Origin: a virus
IMG/VR virus record: IMGVR_UViG_3300031658_000045
Span: 1-34,767 of that record
Direction: 5' to 3' (one strand)
DNA length: 34,767 nucleotides
Each line of letters begins with the position of its first letter. The stretch's first letter is position 1. Below the pieces are notes generated by a model that made no database searches, was not told the DNA's origin, and saw only the letters and a program-made list of their open reading frames with translations. The translations under genes were made by a program, and so were the position numbers. Of this stretch, positions 6,592 through 13,922 are shown piece by piece.

Positions 6592-8308
6592 TATCCCCTC
6601 AGTATCGTCTCCACTCCCAAGAGACTTGCAACAGTTTATTCAGCGAGTTCGCGAGGCGTTGGACGGAGGCGGGGCGGATGCCGTTGTAACAGCGCGGCAG
6701 CTCATCGCTGCGGGAGTAGTAAAAACTACCAGTGGTGGCGGGTTTGCTCCCGTGAACGGACCAATCGAGGCTCCGCGCCCTCCGCGCAATCTAACTACGT
6801 CCGGTGCGCTTGCCAATATTATTGTGGCGTGGGCTGCTCCAAATTACAGCGGGCACGCCTATACTGAGGTTTGGGCGCACACATCAGACGTTATAGGTGA
6901 TGCGGTCCTTGTGGGTATGACAGCGGGCAACAGTTTTGCGCACAACTTAGGTGCAGCTGCCACTCGGTATTACTGGGCTCGAAACGTAAACCAAAACGGT
7001 GTTGTGAGTGCTTATAACGCTACAAATGGAACTGAGGGCACGACTGGGCAGGACGCTGCGTACTTGCTATCGGTGCTTTCGGGGAAGGTTACTTCTACTC
7101 AGCTTGCCACCTCTCTTGGCACCCGAATTGATCTGGTAGACGCAGACGCCAGCGTAACTGGTTCTGTAAACCAGCGGGTACAAACGGTAGCCACAGTGGT
7201 GGGCGATAACACAGCTGCTGTTGCGGTTAATACCAATTCGGTTGGCGGTTTAGAGGCTCAGTACACAGTAAAGATCGACAATAACGGGCATGTCTCTGGG
7301 TTTGGCCTAGCTTCTACAACGGTAGATGGGGCGCGGGTTAGTGATTTTATAGTAGCGGCAGACCGCTTTTCTGTTGTTAACCCGACCGAGACTTTCGACA
7401 TTGGCGTGTCTTTTAGTGGTTCCTCAATCTATAGACGGTACATACAAGTCTCTCTTTCTATCTATAACGCCTACACATATGTAGCGGGGGATACGCTTAC
7501 CGTGAGAGAGATGGGTGTGTACAGTAGAGAGTATAACATCACTGGAAAGGGCAATATAATCAGCCCAAACCTCGGTTACGTCCTCGAAATCGCACGAACA
7601 AGCAACTATCCCGGGACGTTGATCGATTTTCCTGTCCAATCGTCTAGTTGGTTCACTGCAAACTACCCCAACGCAAACGTCGGGATCAACCTAGAGGTAA
7701 AATCACCGTTCGTCATCAGCACAGGGTCGACCCAGATTAACGGCGTTGCTGTCCCTGCCGGGACTTATATAGACAGCGCCATGATTGCGGATGCCACAAT
7801 TAACAACGCGCAGATTAACAATCTGACGGCAGACAAAATTACGGCAAGCCTACTCAACACTGTAGACTTTTACGGGAACACTATCGCGGGTTCCACAATT
7901 TATTTAGGCGGCACCATCACGTACACCACTGACTCGGGTGGAAATAACATCGGGATTGCGTCTGTTGCCTCGCCCAAAGTTGTGATGGCACCCACGGGTG
8001 CATTCTTCGCAGTAGACGCGTTTACGATTGATAATCCCGGTGGCACCAACGCCGTACCGTTTAGCATTACTAGCGGCGTTGTGAGTATTGACAGTGCGTT
8101 AATTAAAGACGGTACGATTACAAACGCAATGATTGGAAACACAATCCAATCTACCAACTACAGCGACGCTAACAACACTGGTTGGAAACTAGAGAAAAAC
8201 GGGAACTTAGACTTAAACAGCGCGTCGATTACGGCGGGCACTCTTCAATCGACCGACGGCAACTTTGTGATTGATTTGACCAACGGCACAATAACTATAT
8301 CGGCTTAA
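6584..8308 (+). CDS. Central tail tip / receptor-binding protein with lambda J-like (DUF1983-type) region
   Basis: The longest frame starts at TTG 6578, but GTG 6584 sits 7 bases after GGAG and is the better start (574 aa, overlapping the previous stop by 8). An N-terminal linker is followed by a fibronectin III-like domain (about 60-140: PPRNLTTSGALANIIVAWAAPNY...YYWARNVNQNGVVSAYN). Then comes a segment typical of the phage lambda J C-terminal region: QYTVKIDNNGHVSGFGLAS, VSDFIVAADRFSVVNP. The end has repeats such as DATINNAQINNLTADKI and DGTITNAMIGN, a beta-helical fibre shaft. It probably contacts the receptor. Such a domain is more usual in siphovirus tail tips. Confidence 0.7.
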   Translation: MANIPSVSSPLPRDLQQFIQRVREALDGGGADAVVTARQLIAAGVVKTTSGGGFAPVNGPIEAPRPPRNLTTSGALANIIVAWAAPNYSGHAYTEVWAHTSDVIGDAVLVGMTAGNSFAHNLGAAATRYYWARNVNQNGVVSAYNATNGTEGTTGQDAAYLLSVLSGKVTSTQLATSLGTRIDLVDADASVTGSVNQRVQTVATVVGDNTAAVAVNTNSVGGLEAQYTVKIDNNGHVSGFGLASTTVDGARVSDFIVAADRFSVVNPTETFDIGVSFSGSSIYRRYIQVSLSIYNAYTYVAGDTLTVREMGVYSREYNITGKGNIISPNLGYVLEIARTSNYPGTLIDFPVQSSSWFTANYPNANVGINLEVKSPFVISTGSTQINGVAVPAGTYIDSAMIADATINNAQINNLTADKITASLLNTVDFYGNTIAGSTIYLGGTITYTTDSGGNNIGIASVASPKVVMAPTGAFFAVDAFTIDNPGGTNAVPFSITSGVVSIDSALIKDGTITNAMIGNTIQSTNYSDANNTGWKLEKNGNLDLNSASITAGTLQSTDGNFVIDLTNGTITISA

Positions 8309-8310
8309 TT

Positions 8311-8919
8311 ATGAGTATAACGATCACTGATGCAGCAGGAGTACTACGAGAGTTTAGGGTGCATAACCCTTGGAACTTCGCGCGTTTTTATGAAGAAAGT
8401 TTAGCCTTGCTCGGTCAGCGCGTAAATGTGGTGTTGGGCGATCTTGTTGCAGACGAAAATGGACCTCTAGTCGTAAGCGATACACTTCTGGCAAACAGCA
8501 TTCTTGTGAGTTCACGCAAGCAGACTGCCGTAGCGATAACTGCACTCAAAATTGCGCAGCCTTACACTCGAATGAAGAATGACTGCATTTCTCTTTCCGC
8601 ACGATTTATGGACGAACTGACAGGTACAAAAAACTATACCACGCGTTACCGTCAGATTACGGTTCGAGAGTACCTTGCAAACTTAGGCGGCGGCGCTGCC
8701 GACTACATTTTAGAACTCGGGTTGCAAGAGGTCGACCCAGAAACGTTGCAGGTAAACGACATCATCCTTGGGGGTCTGCCAGATATACCAGAGATTACTT
8801 CGCATACGGCGATCTATCTTGGTAACGATAAAATCCTTCACCACAGGCCGTACAAACTTTCTTCCATAGACGATCTTGCTACCGCCGACGTCCAGAGGGT
8901 CTTTCGTCATGCCAACTAA
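8311..8919 (+). CDS. NlpC/P60-like tail protein (putative cell-wall peptidase)
   Basis: A 202-residue protein. The C-terminal half has KNDCISLSARFMDELTG (C92), then VNDIILGG, then SHTAIYLGNDKILHHRPY (H165, H177/H178), the Cys...(G)D...H-x-A-I-Y-L-G order of NlpC/P60 peptidases. In lambda-like tails the K protein has this domain next to J, and here it directly follows the J-like gene. It may cut peptide cross-links during genome entry. The N-terminal 80 residues are not recognised. There is no obvious SD, so translation may be coupled to the gene before (2-base gap). Confidence 0.6.
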   Translation: MSITITDAAGVLREFRVHNPWNFARFYEESLALLGQRVNVVLGDLVADENGPLVVSDTLLANSILVSSRKQTAVAITALKIAQPYTRMKNDCISLSARFMDELTGTKNYTTRYRQITVREYLANLGGGAADYILELGLQEVDPETLQVNDIILGGLPDIPEITSHTAIYLGNDKILHHRPYKLSSIDDLATADVQRVFRHAN

Positions 8920-9166
8920 AACGCTGTATATGAACAAAGTAACCGGGGCGTTGATGATTACCGATTACGTCTCCGACGCTTCTACCCGTGAAGCTACAAT
9001 GGCGTCTCGCCTAGCTAACCCTAACTCTAATCTGGCCACAATTAATTTCCATACCGACTTTGAGTTCATAAGTGTCCTCGATGAATTGACCTTATCGTCC
9101 GCAAGTTTTTCGAGCCAAGCTTTGAGTACACGAGTGTGGAGTACAGGCGGCGGGGGCTGCTGTTAA
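8909..9166 (+). CDS. Small hypothetical tail-region protein, 85 aa
   Basis: ATG 8909 with GAGGGT upstream is preferred; an in-frame upstream start at 8876 would lie deep in the previous gene. It overlaps the NlpC/P60-like stop by 11 bases and its own stop overlaps the next ATG (TAATG). The protein starts MPTKTLYMNKVTGALMITDY and ends STRVWSTGGGGCC, with an unusual four-Gly, two-Cys terminus. No family is recognised. Tight packing between tail genes suggests a small virion or assembly protein. Confidence 0.6.
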   Translation: MPTKTLYMNKVTGALMITDYVSDASTREATMASRLANPNSNLATINFHTDFEFISVLDELTLSSASFSSQALSTRVWSTGGGGCC

Positions 9167-9435
9167 TGGCAACAATTTATGTACCAGAACTTCAAGTTGA
9201 GAGTGTTAACGTCGGAACGACCAGCGTTAGTAATCCATCTTTGTTCGTTTTGGAAATTGGGGGCGTTTTGTACGGCGACCAGTACACAGATTCCACAGCA
9301 ACTTATTCGCGCACAGTTTTTTGTACGTTCGATAGCGCTTCGAGCATGGTTAAACTAACCTGTATATCAGTCGCCATTCGAGCAACCTGTCCTGCGTTGT
9401 CTCTAAGCAACGTAAAGGTTTACATCATTGGTTGA
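9166..9435 (+). CDS. Small beta-rich hypothetical tail-region protein, 89 aa
   Basis: ATG 9166 overlaps the previous stop, with GGCGGGGG before it. The protein starts MATIYVPELQVESVNVGTTS and is made of short alternating polar/hydrophobic stretches with many Ser, Thr and Val and three Cys. It looks like a small beta-sandwich. No family is recognised. The stop overlaps the TTG start of the next gene by 8 bases, so it is part of the same translation chain. Confidence 0.6.
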   Translation: MATIYVPELQVESVNVGTTSVSNPSLFVLEIGGVLYGDQYTDSTATYSRTVFCTFDSASSMVKLTCISVAIRATCPALSLSNVKVYIIG

Positions 9436-10171
9436 TCGCATCTCTATAACAACAAGTCGGATTGTAACGCGCAACAGCTCAAATGCTGTGACGTTTGATA
9501 CCAACGATAAGTATATTAAAACCGTTAGCAGCGGCGCTTTCAAGGTTGGTGGGTTAGCTCGCGGACCATGCCTTGTGGGCTTCGCAGTCGAAAACAACGA
9601 CCAGTTTTTTGACTACCATCAGAACAAAGGGTTTACCAGTTTACTTAGTCGTCCTGCTACTACTCTAACCCCCGGCACGGCGCTTGCCTTAGAATTCTTT
9701 GTCCCATCTCACAACTTTTCTTCGACAACTTATTCTGCAAGTTTTAGCGCGTCTAACATCGGGCAGCTTAACTTTGGCGCAATTAGAATTCCGCCTGCTT
9801 CATTATCGGGCGCGTCTATTAATAACAACGGCCAAACGACCAGCAACGTAGTAATGTTAAACCGCCGAGAAAGCCCATCTGACAACTGGAGCTTCGTGAC
9901 TTCAGGAAAAGTTATTTACCAGACTTTGTATTGGACTGAGAATAGTCTTAACGTTTCAGGCAGCGCTTACTTACTAAACGTTGATCTGCTTAACTTCGCT
10001 GCAAGCGGGCGAAGCACATCTTACTACTATCGCCTTTCGGTGTCTTCATCGTGGAACAATACCATGCTGGCGGGCGGAAACTATGCAAACTACGGCGCGC
10101 AATCGTACCGAGTTGCTGGGCCTTCAGTGGGACGTCCCCCCGCTGAATTAGACTTGGACGTGACACCATGA
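9428..10171 (+). CDS. Beta-rich virion protein, 247 aa
   Basis: Begins at TTG 9428, the only reasonable start near the previous stop. The start DRISITTSRIVTRNSSNAVTFDTNDKYIKT resembles the start of the next gene (LRVDSTKIYIENAAGDTKFDSTQRLVF), so the two may share an N-terminal module. The rest is rich in Ser, Asn, Tyr and aromatic residues with almost no charge, as in fibre or tail-tip decorations. No family is recognised; a minor tail or adsorption protein is inferred from position and composition. Confidence 0.6.
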   Translation: MVDRISITTSRIVTRNSSNAVTFDTNDKYIKTVSSGAFKVGGLARGPCLVGFAVENNDQFFDYHQNKGFTSLLSRPATTLTPGTALALEFFVPSHNFSSTTYSASFSASNIGQLNFGAIRIPPASLSGASINNNGQTTSNVVMLNRRESPSDNWSFVTSGKVIYQTLYWTENSLNVSGSAYLLNVDLLNFAASGRSTSYYYRLSVSSSWNNTMLAGGNYANYGAQSYRVAGPSVGRPPAELDLDVTP

Positions 10172-10638
10172 GTTTGCGCGTTGATAGCACTAAGATTTAC
10201 ATTGAGAACGCTGCTGGGGATACAAAATTTGATAGCACTCAGCGACTGGTATTTCGGGGCGGAACAAAGACTGGTAGCACCACGATTACCTCCACGCAGT
10301 ACAGCAAACAAATAAGCCATGGACTGACGTTTGACCCAGACAAGTTTTTCTACAACCTGTTTATCACCATAACGGCATGTAGCGGAAATGGGGTGAGTGA
10401 CCTAATTAACGTTCGCGTCCCTGCCAACAATCAACTTTTGATTAACTTAGACACAACCTTGGTAAACTCGGTGGTTGACGCGTACTCCCTTGTTTTATCG
10501 GCGGCGGTTAGCAAGTCTGAGTTGATTTTTACATACGGAGAACACGGGGTAGCGACACTGGTGTTTCCAGAGTACCGGCCCCCCGGCCTGTCAATTAGCT
10601 TTGACTACGAACTTTATCTGTTTCGGTTCAGCGAGTGA
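10168..10638 (+). CDS. Beta-rich virion protein, 156 aa
   Basis: Starts with ATG 10168 overlapping the previous stop (ATGA). The first ~30 residues share a pattern (S/T-K/R-I...N....T.FDS/T) with the gene before, suggesting a duplicated attachment module. The rest, with KQISHGLTFDPDKFFYNLFITITACSGNG, is beta-like. It is probably a minor tail component. No known family is recognised. Confidence 0.6.
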   Translation: MSLRVDSTKIYIENAAGDTKFDSTQRLVFRGGTKTGSTTITSTQYSKQISHGLTFDPDKFFYNLFITITACSGNGVSDLINVRVPANNQLLINLDTTLVNSVVDAYSLVLSAAVSKSELIFTYGEHGVATLVFPEYRPPGLSISFDYELYLFRFSE

Positions 10639-10645
10639 GGATAAC

Positions 10646-10861
10646 ATGGATTTAACCAATAAAACTATTGACGTTGAGGGGTTGGCTATCAACCCACAAG
10701 CTAACGAAACCACTGCTCAAGTGGTGCTACTAACTCAAGTGGCGGCGGGTGTTTTTCAGAAAAGCGATAGCTACGCGCTTGTGCTGGCTGATACCTTTTT
10801 ATCTGTCGATGACCCCAACCTAATGGTAGAGATAGTAAACATACTAGAGCAGTTGCCATGA
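10646..10861 (+). CDS. Small acidic hypothetical protein, 71 aa
   Basis: ATG 10646 with TGAGGA 5-10 bases upstream is the clear start; an in-frame upstream start (10601) lies inside the previous gene. The protein begins MDLTNKTIDVEGLAINPQAN and has a hydrophobic, acidic C-terminal half (YALVLADTFLSVDDPNLMVEIVNILEQLP). No family is recognised. It is the last gene before operator C, so it closes the tail cluster. Confidence 0.6.
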   Translation: MDLTNKTIDVEGLAINPQANETTAQVVLLTQVAAGVFQKSDSYALVLADTFLSVDDPNLMVEIVNILEQLP

Positions 10862-10894
10862 AGCTTTTTTGGTCTATGAATACGCAATCTAATG

Positions 10895-10910
10895 TGTTAA
10901 CATGTGAACA
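10895..10910. promoter_or_regulatory. Operator-like palindrome, site C
   Basis: TGTTAACATGTGAACA in the 70-bp gap between the tail cluster and the GNAT gene, 21 bp before its TTG start. TGTATCGT just downstream is only a weak -10 match. It likely marks the start of the operon for the acetyltransferase and internal virion proteins. Confidence 0.7.
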
Positions 10911-10931
10911 TGTATCGTTTGGTTCGCGGCT

Positions 10932-11354
10932 TTGTTAGTTTTTGACAACAAGAAACGGGTCGGCGATTGGGTCGCCAATCGGGTAGGTCAAACGACCTCA
11001 TGGGGCGACTTTTACGCAATGGGCGCTGAGAAAAAAGGTGAACTTGCTGCTGGGGTCGTGCTGAACAACTTCACTCCTTGCAGCGCAACGGTCCATCTTG
11101 CGGTTAGCACACCCACGAAGAGCTTGTCGGAGCTGCTGGACCACGCTTTTTTATACGCGTTCAAGACCTGCAAGCTCCGAAGGTTAACTGGGTTGGTAGA
11201 GGCGAACAATGCAAAGTCACTCAAAATTATTAAGCGCCTTGGCTTTGTCCAAGAGGGCGTCATGCGTGAAGCTGGCACAGACGGGCAAGACATCATTGTC
11301 CTTGTTTTGTGGCCTGAAAATTACCGGAAAGGTCGACTAAATGGGCAAAAGTAA
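10932..11354 (+). CDS. GNAT-family N-acetyltransferase
   Basis: A 140-residue protein beginning at TTG (an in-frame TGA at 10905 blocks longer starts and there is no in-frame ATG). The start LLVFDNKKRVGDWVANRVG fits phage GNATs. The core shows GELAAGVVLNNF (strand beta4 region), then LRRLTGLVEANNAKSLKIIKRLGFVQEG, where N-A-K-S...RLGF is the usual C-terminal acetyl-CoA-binding part. It should transfer acetyl from acetyl-CoA to an amine; the substrate is unknown. It sits at the head of the internal-virion operon, where it might modify a virion or host protein. It overlaps the next gene by 14 bases. Confidence 0.75.
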   Translation: MLVFDNKKRVGDWVANRVGQTTSWGDFYAMGAEKKGELAAGVVLNNFTPCSATVHLAVSTPTKSLSELLDHAFLYAFKTCKLRRLTGLVEANNAKSLKIIKRLGFVQEGVMREAGTDGQDIIVLVLWPENYRKGRLNGQK

Positions 11355-12381
11355 TCCAACCCCGGCCCCCGACTACCAACCGCTTGCCGACGCAAGCCGT
11401 GCGGCGATGGAAAGTCAAACGCAGTTAGGTAGAGATCAGCTTGCTTTCGCTCGGGAACAGTATGACCGTTCCGCTCCGATCCTTGAGGGTATAGCTAACC
11501 AGCAGATGACTGCGCAATCCGAGCAAATGGCTCAAGCTCGAGATTATTATAATTACCAAAAAGACACGTACCGCCCTCTGGAACGAGGGCTTGTAGCGGA
11601 CGCCCAGAGATTTAATACAGACGCGTACGCAAATGAGTTAGCATCTAAAGCCTCGGCGGACGCAGGTTTGGCCTTTGGTCAGGTCCAAGCGCAGAACCAA
11701 CGAGCATCTCGTTCAATGGGCGTAAACCCCAACTCAGGTCGGTTTGCTGGTATGCAGAACGCCACAGGATTACAACAAGCCGCCGTTCGGGCTAACGCTA
11801 TGACAGGGGCTAGAAACCAAGCGCAGCAGATGGGTTACGCACGTAAGCTCGATGCAGCTGGTCTCGGTCGCGGGCTTGCTGGTGCCTCAGCAGCTGCCTA
11901 CGGCGGCGCGTCCAACGCGGGTTCCATGGCTGGCGGAAACGCACAATCGGCGGGTCAAAACTATATGGGCAACTCAGCTATCGGCGCTGGCACTATAAAT
12001 GCGGGTTACGGACAAGGTATATCTGGTCTCGGCAGTGTGCTGAACAACTCTGTGAACCAGTATATCAATACCCAAGACAGCACTCTTGGTGACATCGGCG
12101 CTATCGCTGGTGCGGGTGCATCTATCTACGCGACGTCAGACGAACGGTTGAAAGACAACATCAGGGAAGTCGGTGTAGACCAACGCACGGCTCTGACACT
12201 TTACGAGTTTAATTACAAAGAAGGGTTCGGTGATCCAAAAATCCGCTACCGTGGTGTAATGGCCCAAGAGGTTGAGCTTAGCTACCCAGACGCAGTCTTC
12301 ACCCGTACAGACGGCGTGTTCAACGGCTACAAAACAGTCGACTACGGTATGCTCGGCATACAAATGAAAGAGGTCGCGTAA
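11341..12381 (+). CDS. Virion protein with C-terminal S74-type intramolecular chaperone domain
   Basis: A 346-residue protein. Residues ~15-170 are helical and Gln/Ala-rich; ~175-235 are Gly/Ala/Ser-rich. The last 80 residues, from SDERLKDNIREVG (S266, D267) through LYEFNYK, RYRGVMAQEVE and TVDYGMLGIQMKE, match the peptidase S74 / intramolecular chaperone domain that trims itself off trimeric fibres (S-D of SDERLK at the cleavage site). It is found on phage fibres and on some podovirus internal or tail proteins. The stop overlaps the next start (TAATG). An internal core or adsorption role is inferred from neighbours. Confidence 0.75.
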   Translation: MGKSNPTPAPDYQPLADASRAAMESQTQLGRDQLAFAREQYDRSAPILEGIANQQMTAQSEQMAQARDYYNYQKDTYRPLERGLVADAQRFNTDAYANELASKASADAGLAFGQVQAQNQRASRSMGVNPNSGRFAGMQNATGLQQAAVRANAMTGARNQAQQMGYARKLDAAGLGRGLAGASAAAYGGASNAGSMAGGNAQSAGQNYMGNSAIGAGTINAGYGQGISGLGSVLNNSVNQYINTQDSTLGDIGAIAGAGASIYATSDERLKDNIREVGVDQRTALTLYEFNYKEGFGDPKIRYRGVMAQEVELSYPDAVFTRTDGVFNGYKTVDYGMLGIQMKEVA

Positions 12382-13907
12382 TGGCACGTAAATCACAGTG
12401 GGCGCAATTCGCTGAAAACTTCAAAAGTACTTACGAGATTGGGCAGAAACTACAGCAAGGTTATGCAACCAAACAAGTAATGGACGACGAAAAGTTTATG
12501 TCCGAAGACGGTGGCGCGGGGTATGGCCTAAAAGGCGACAACCTCGAAAGAGCGCGGTATAAAGCTCTTGGTGACATCGCCACGAAGTATGGCGACACTG
12601 CCGGGGGTTTAGCCAATAGAACGGCGCTTGCTGACTTAAACGCTAAAGACCGTGATAACAGGATAGACGCTAACAACGAGCAGTACACCACCGCGCTGAG
12701 AGGTTTGATTGCGCAGAACGCTGCTCTAGCCAACATAAGAAACACCGATTCGGGCACGGGCCTAAACAAGGCTAACACTGCGGACGTACTAGCGATGACG
12801 CCTGAGAGGGTTGCCAATCTGCGAGCGGACACCCAAGATGCGCACACTGGAATAGCGAAACAAAATGCTGAAACCGAAGCGATAAAGCTAGCAAACACTA
12901 GCACAACAAACCGACAAGGTTCTGCGGACGCAGCTGTTATCGCGGAAAATAAACTAAGATTAGAACAGTTTAGAACCGACCTTACGAACGTAGATTTGCG
13001 AGATGCGGCTCAAGCAGAACAGTTTAGAGCGCAAGCGGCACAGTATCGAGCCGATGGTGCAACTGCGGAAGCAAATATAATGGAGACCCACGCGTTTTTA
13101 GACTACTCCAATAGATTTTCAAACGGAGAGTTCAAGACAGGCAAAGACGCAGCGGAAGCCTACGTCAATGTGGTGGCTCAGTTCGACCCGATGAAAGCCA
13201 CGGAACTTAGCAAGAATTACACCGAATCTGAAATTGCCGCGATAGCCAACCAAGGGATAAAGTTTCAGTCGACGGTCTCTAGTTTAGTCCAGAAAAATGA
13301 TTTTGAAGGTATTCGAGCGTTTTTCGATGAACAGAACGGTGACGCGACTGGAGTTACTCTCGAGATAGACTCAGAAACTGGTGGGGTCAAAATGTTCCAA
13401 ACCGGTGCCGAGGGCGAGGTCATCCCGATTATGGATGCTCCTAACGCCGCAGAGGCAAGAGCGCAGCTTGAGAGTGTTACAACTTACGGTAACGCTGCAT
13501 CATACGCAGAGAGTTTGTTTGCCCGCCGCAAAGGTGAGGCGGGGCTTGGGAAGGTTGCGGCTGAGACTGCGGTTCACAACGCTCAAGCGGATGATCTAAA
13601 GTCTCAAGACGGGGTGGACAAAGTAGCAATTGAGAAGATGGACGCAGAAATTGCGAAGATCAACAATCAAGTTAAAAACAGCGACCAGGCAGACTCTGAA
13701 ACAGTTAGACAAGAAGGCTTACAGCGTTTCTTGGGCGGCGACACTTACGCCTACATGCAAGCCGACAACCCCGAGGGAGCTAAAACTCTGCTCCAGACCT
13801 TTAAATACCAAACTGGCATGTTGAACATGGCCGCGCTCAAAGAAGGCGGTGTCAGTATGGAAGCTTTCTTAAATATGACTCCCGAAGACCAAAGACAATT
13901 TGAGTAG
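12381..13907 (+). CDS. Helical internal virion protein, 508 aa
   Basis: An Ala/Gln/Asn/Glu-rich protein with long predicted helices (for example AEAIKLANTSTTNRQG, AQAEQFRAQAAQYRADGATAEA, DKVAIEKMDAEIAKINNQV) and no membrane segment, signal or catalytic motif that I can see. Its place between the S74-domain protein and the giant protein, in a tight operon, matches the internal core proteins of podoviruses (T7 gp15-like position). These are ejected with the DNA to form a channel across the envelope. Function is inferred from position and composition only. Confidence 0.6.
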   Translation: MARKSQWAQFAENFKSTYEIGQKLQQGYATKQVMDDEKFMSEDGGAGYGLKGDNLERARYKALGDIATKYGDTAGGLANRTALADLNAKDRDNRIDANNEQYTTALRGLIAQNAALANIRNTDSGTGLNKANTADVLAMTPERVANLRADTQDAHTGIAKQNAETEAIKLANTSTTNRQGSADAAVIAENKLRLEQFRTDLTNVDLRDAAQAEQFRAQAAQYRADGATAEANIMETHAFLDYSNRFSNGEFKTGKDAAEAYVNVVAQFDPMKATELSKNYTESEIAAIANQGIKFQSTVSSLVQKNDFEGIRAFFDEQNGDATGVTLEIDSETGGVKMFQTGAEGEVIPIMDAPNAAEARAQLESVTTYGNAASYAESLFARRKGEAGLGKVAAETAVHNAQADDLKSQDGVDKVAIEKMDAEIAKINNQVKNSDQADSETVRQEGLQRFLGGDTYAYMQADNPEGAKTLLQTFKYQTGMLNMAALKEGGVSMEAFLNMTPEDQRQFE

Positions 13908-13922
13908 AAAGCGGAAAAACTT

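Noticed and set aside
10858-10938. A 26-codon frame spanning operator C (MKLFWSMNTQSN...).
   Set aside because: It shares an ATGA overlap with the previous gene but runs through the operator and ends in the GNAT start region; there is no protein-like pattern.
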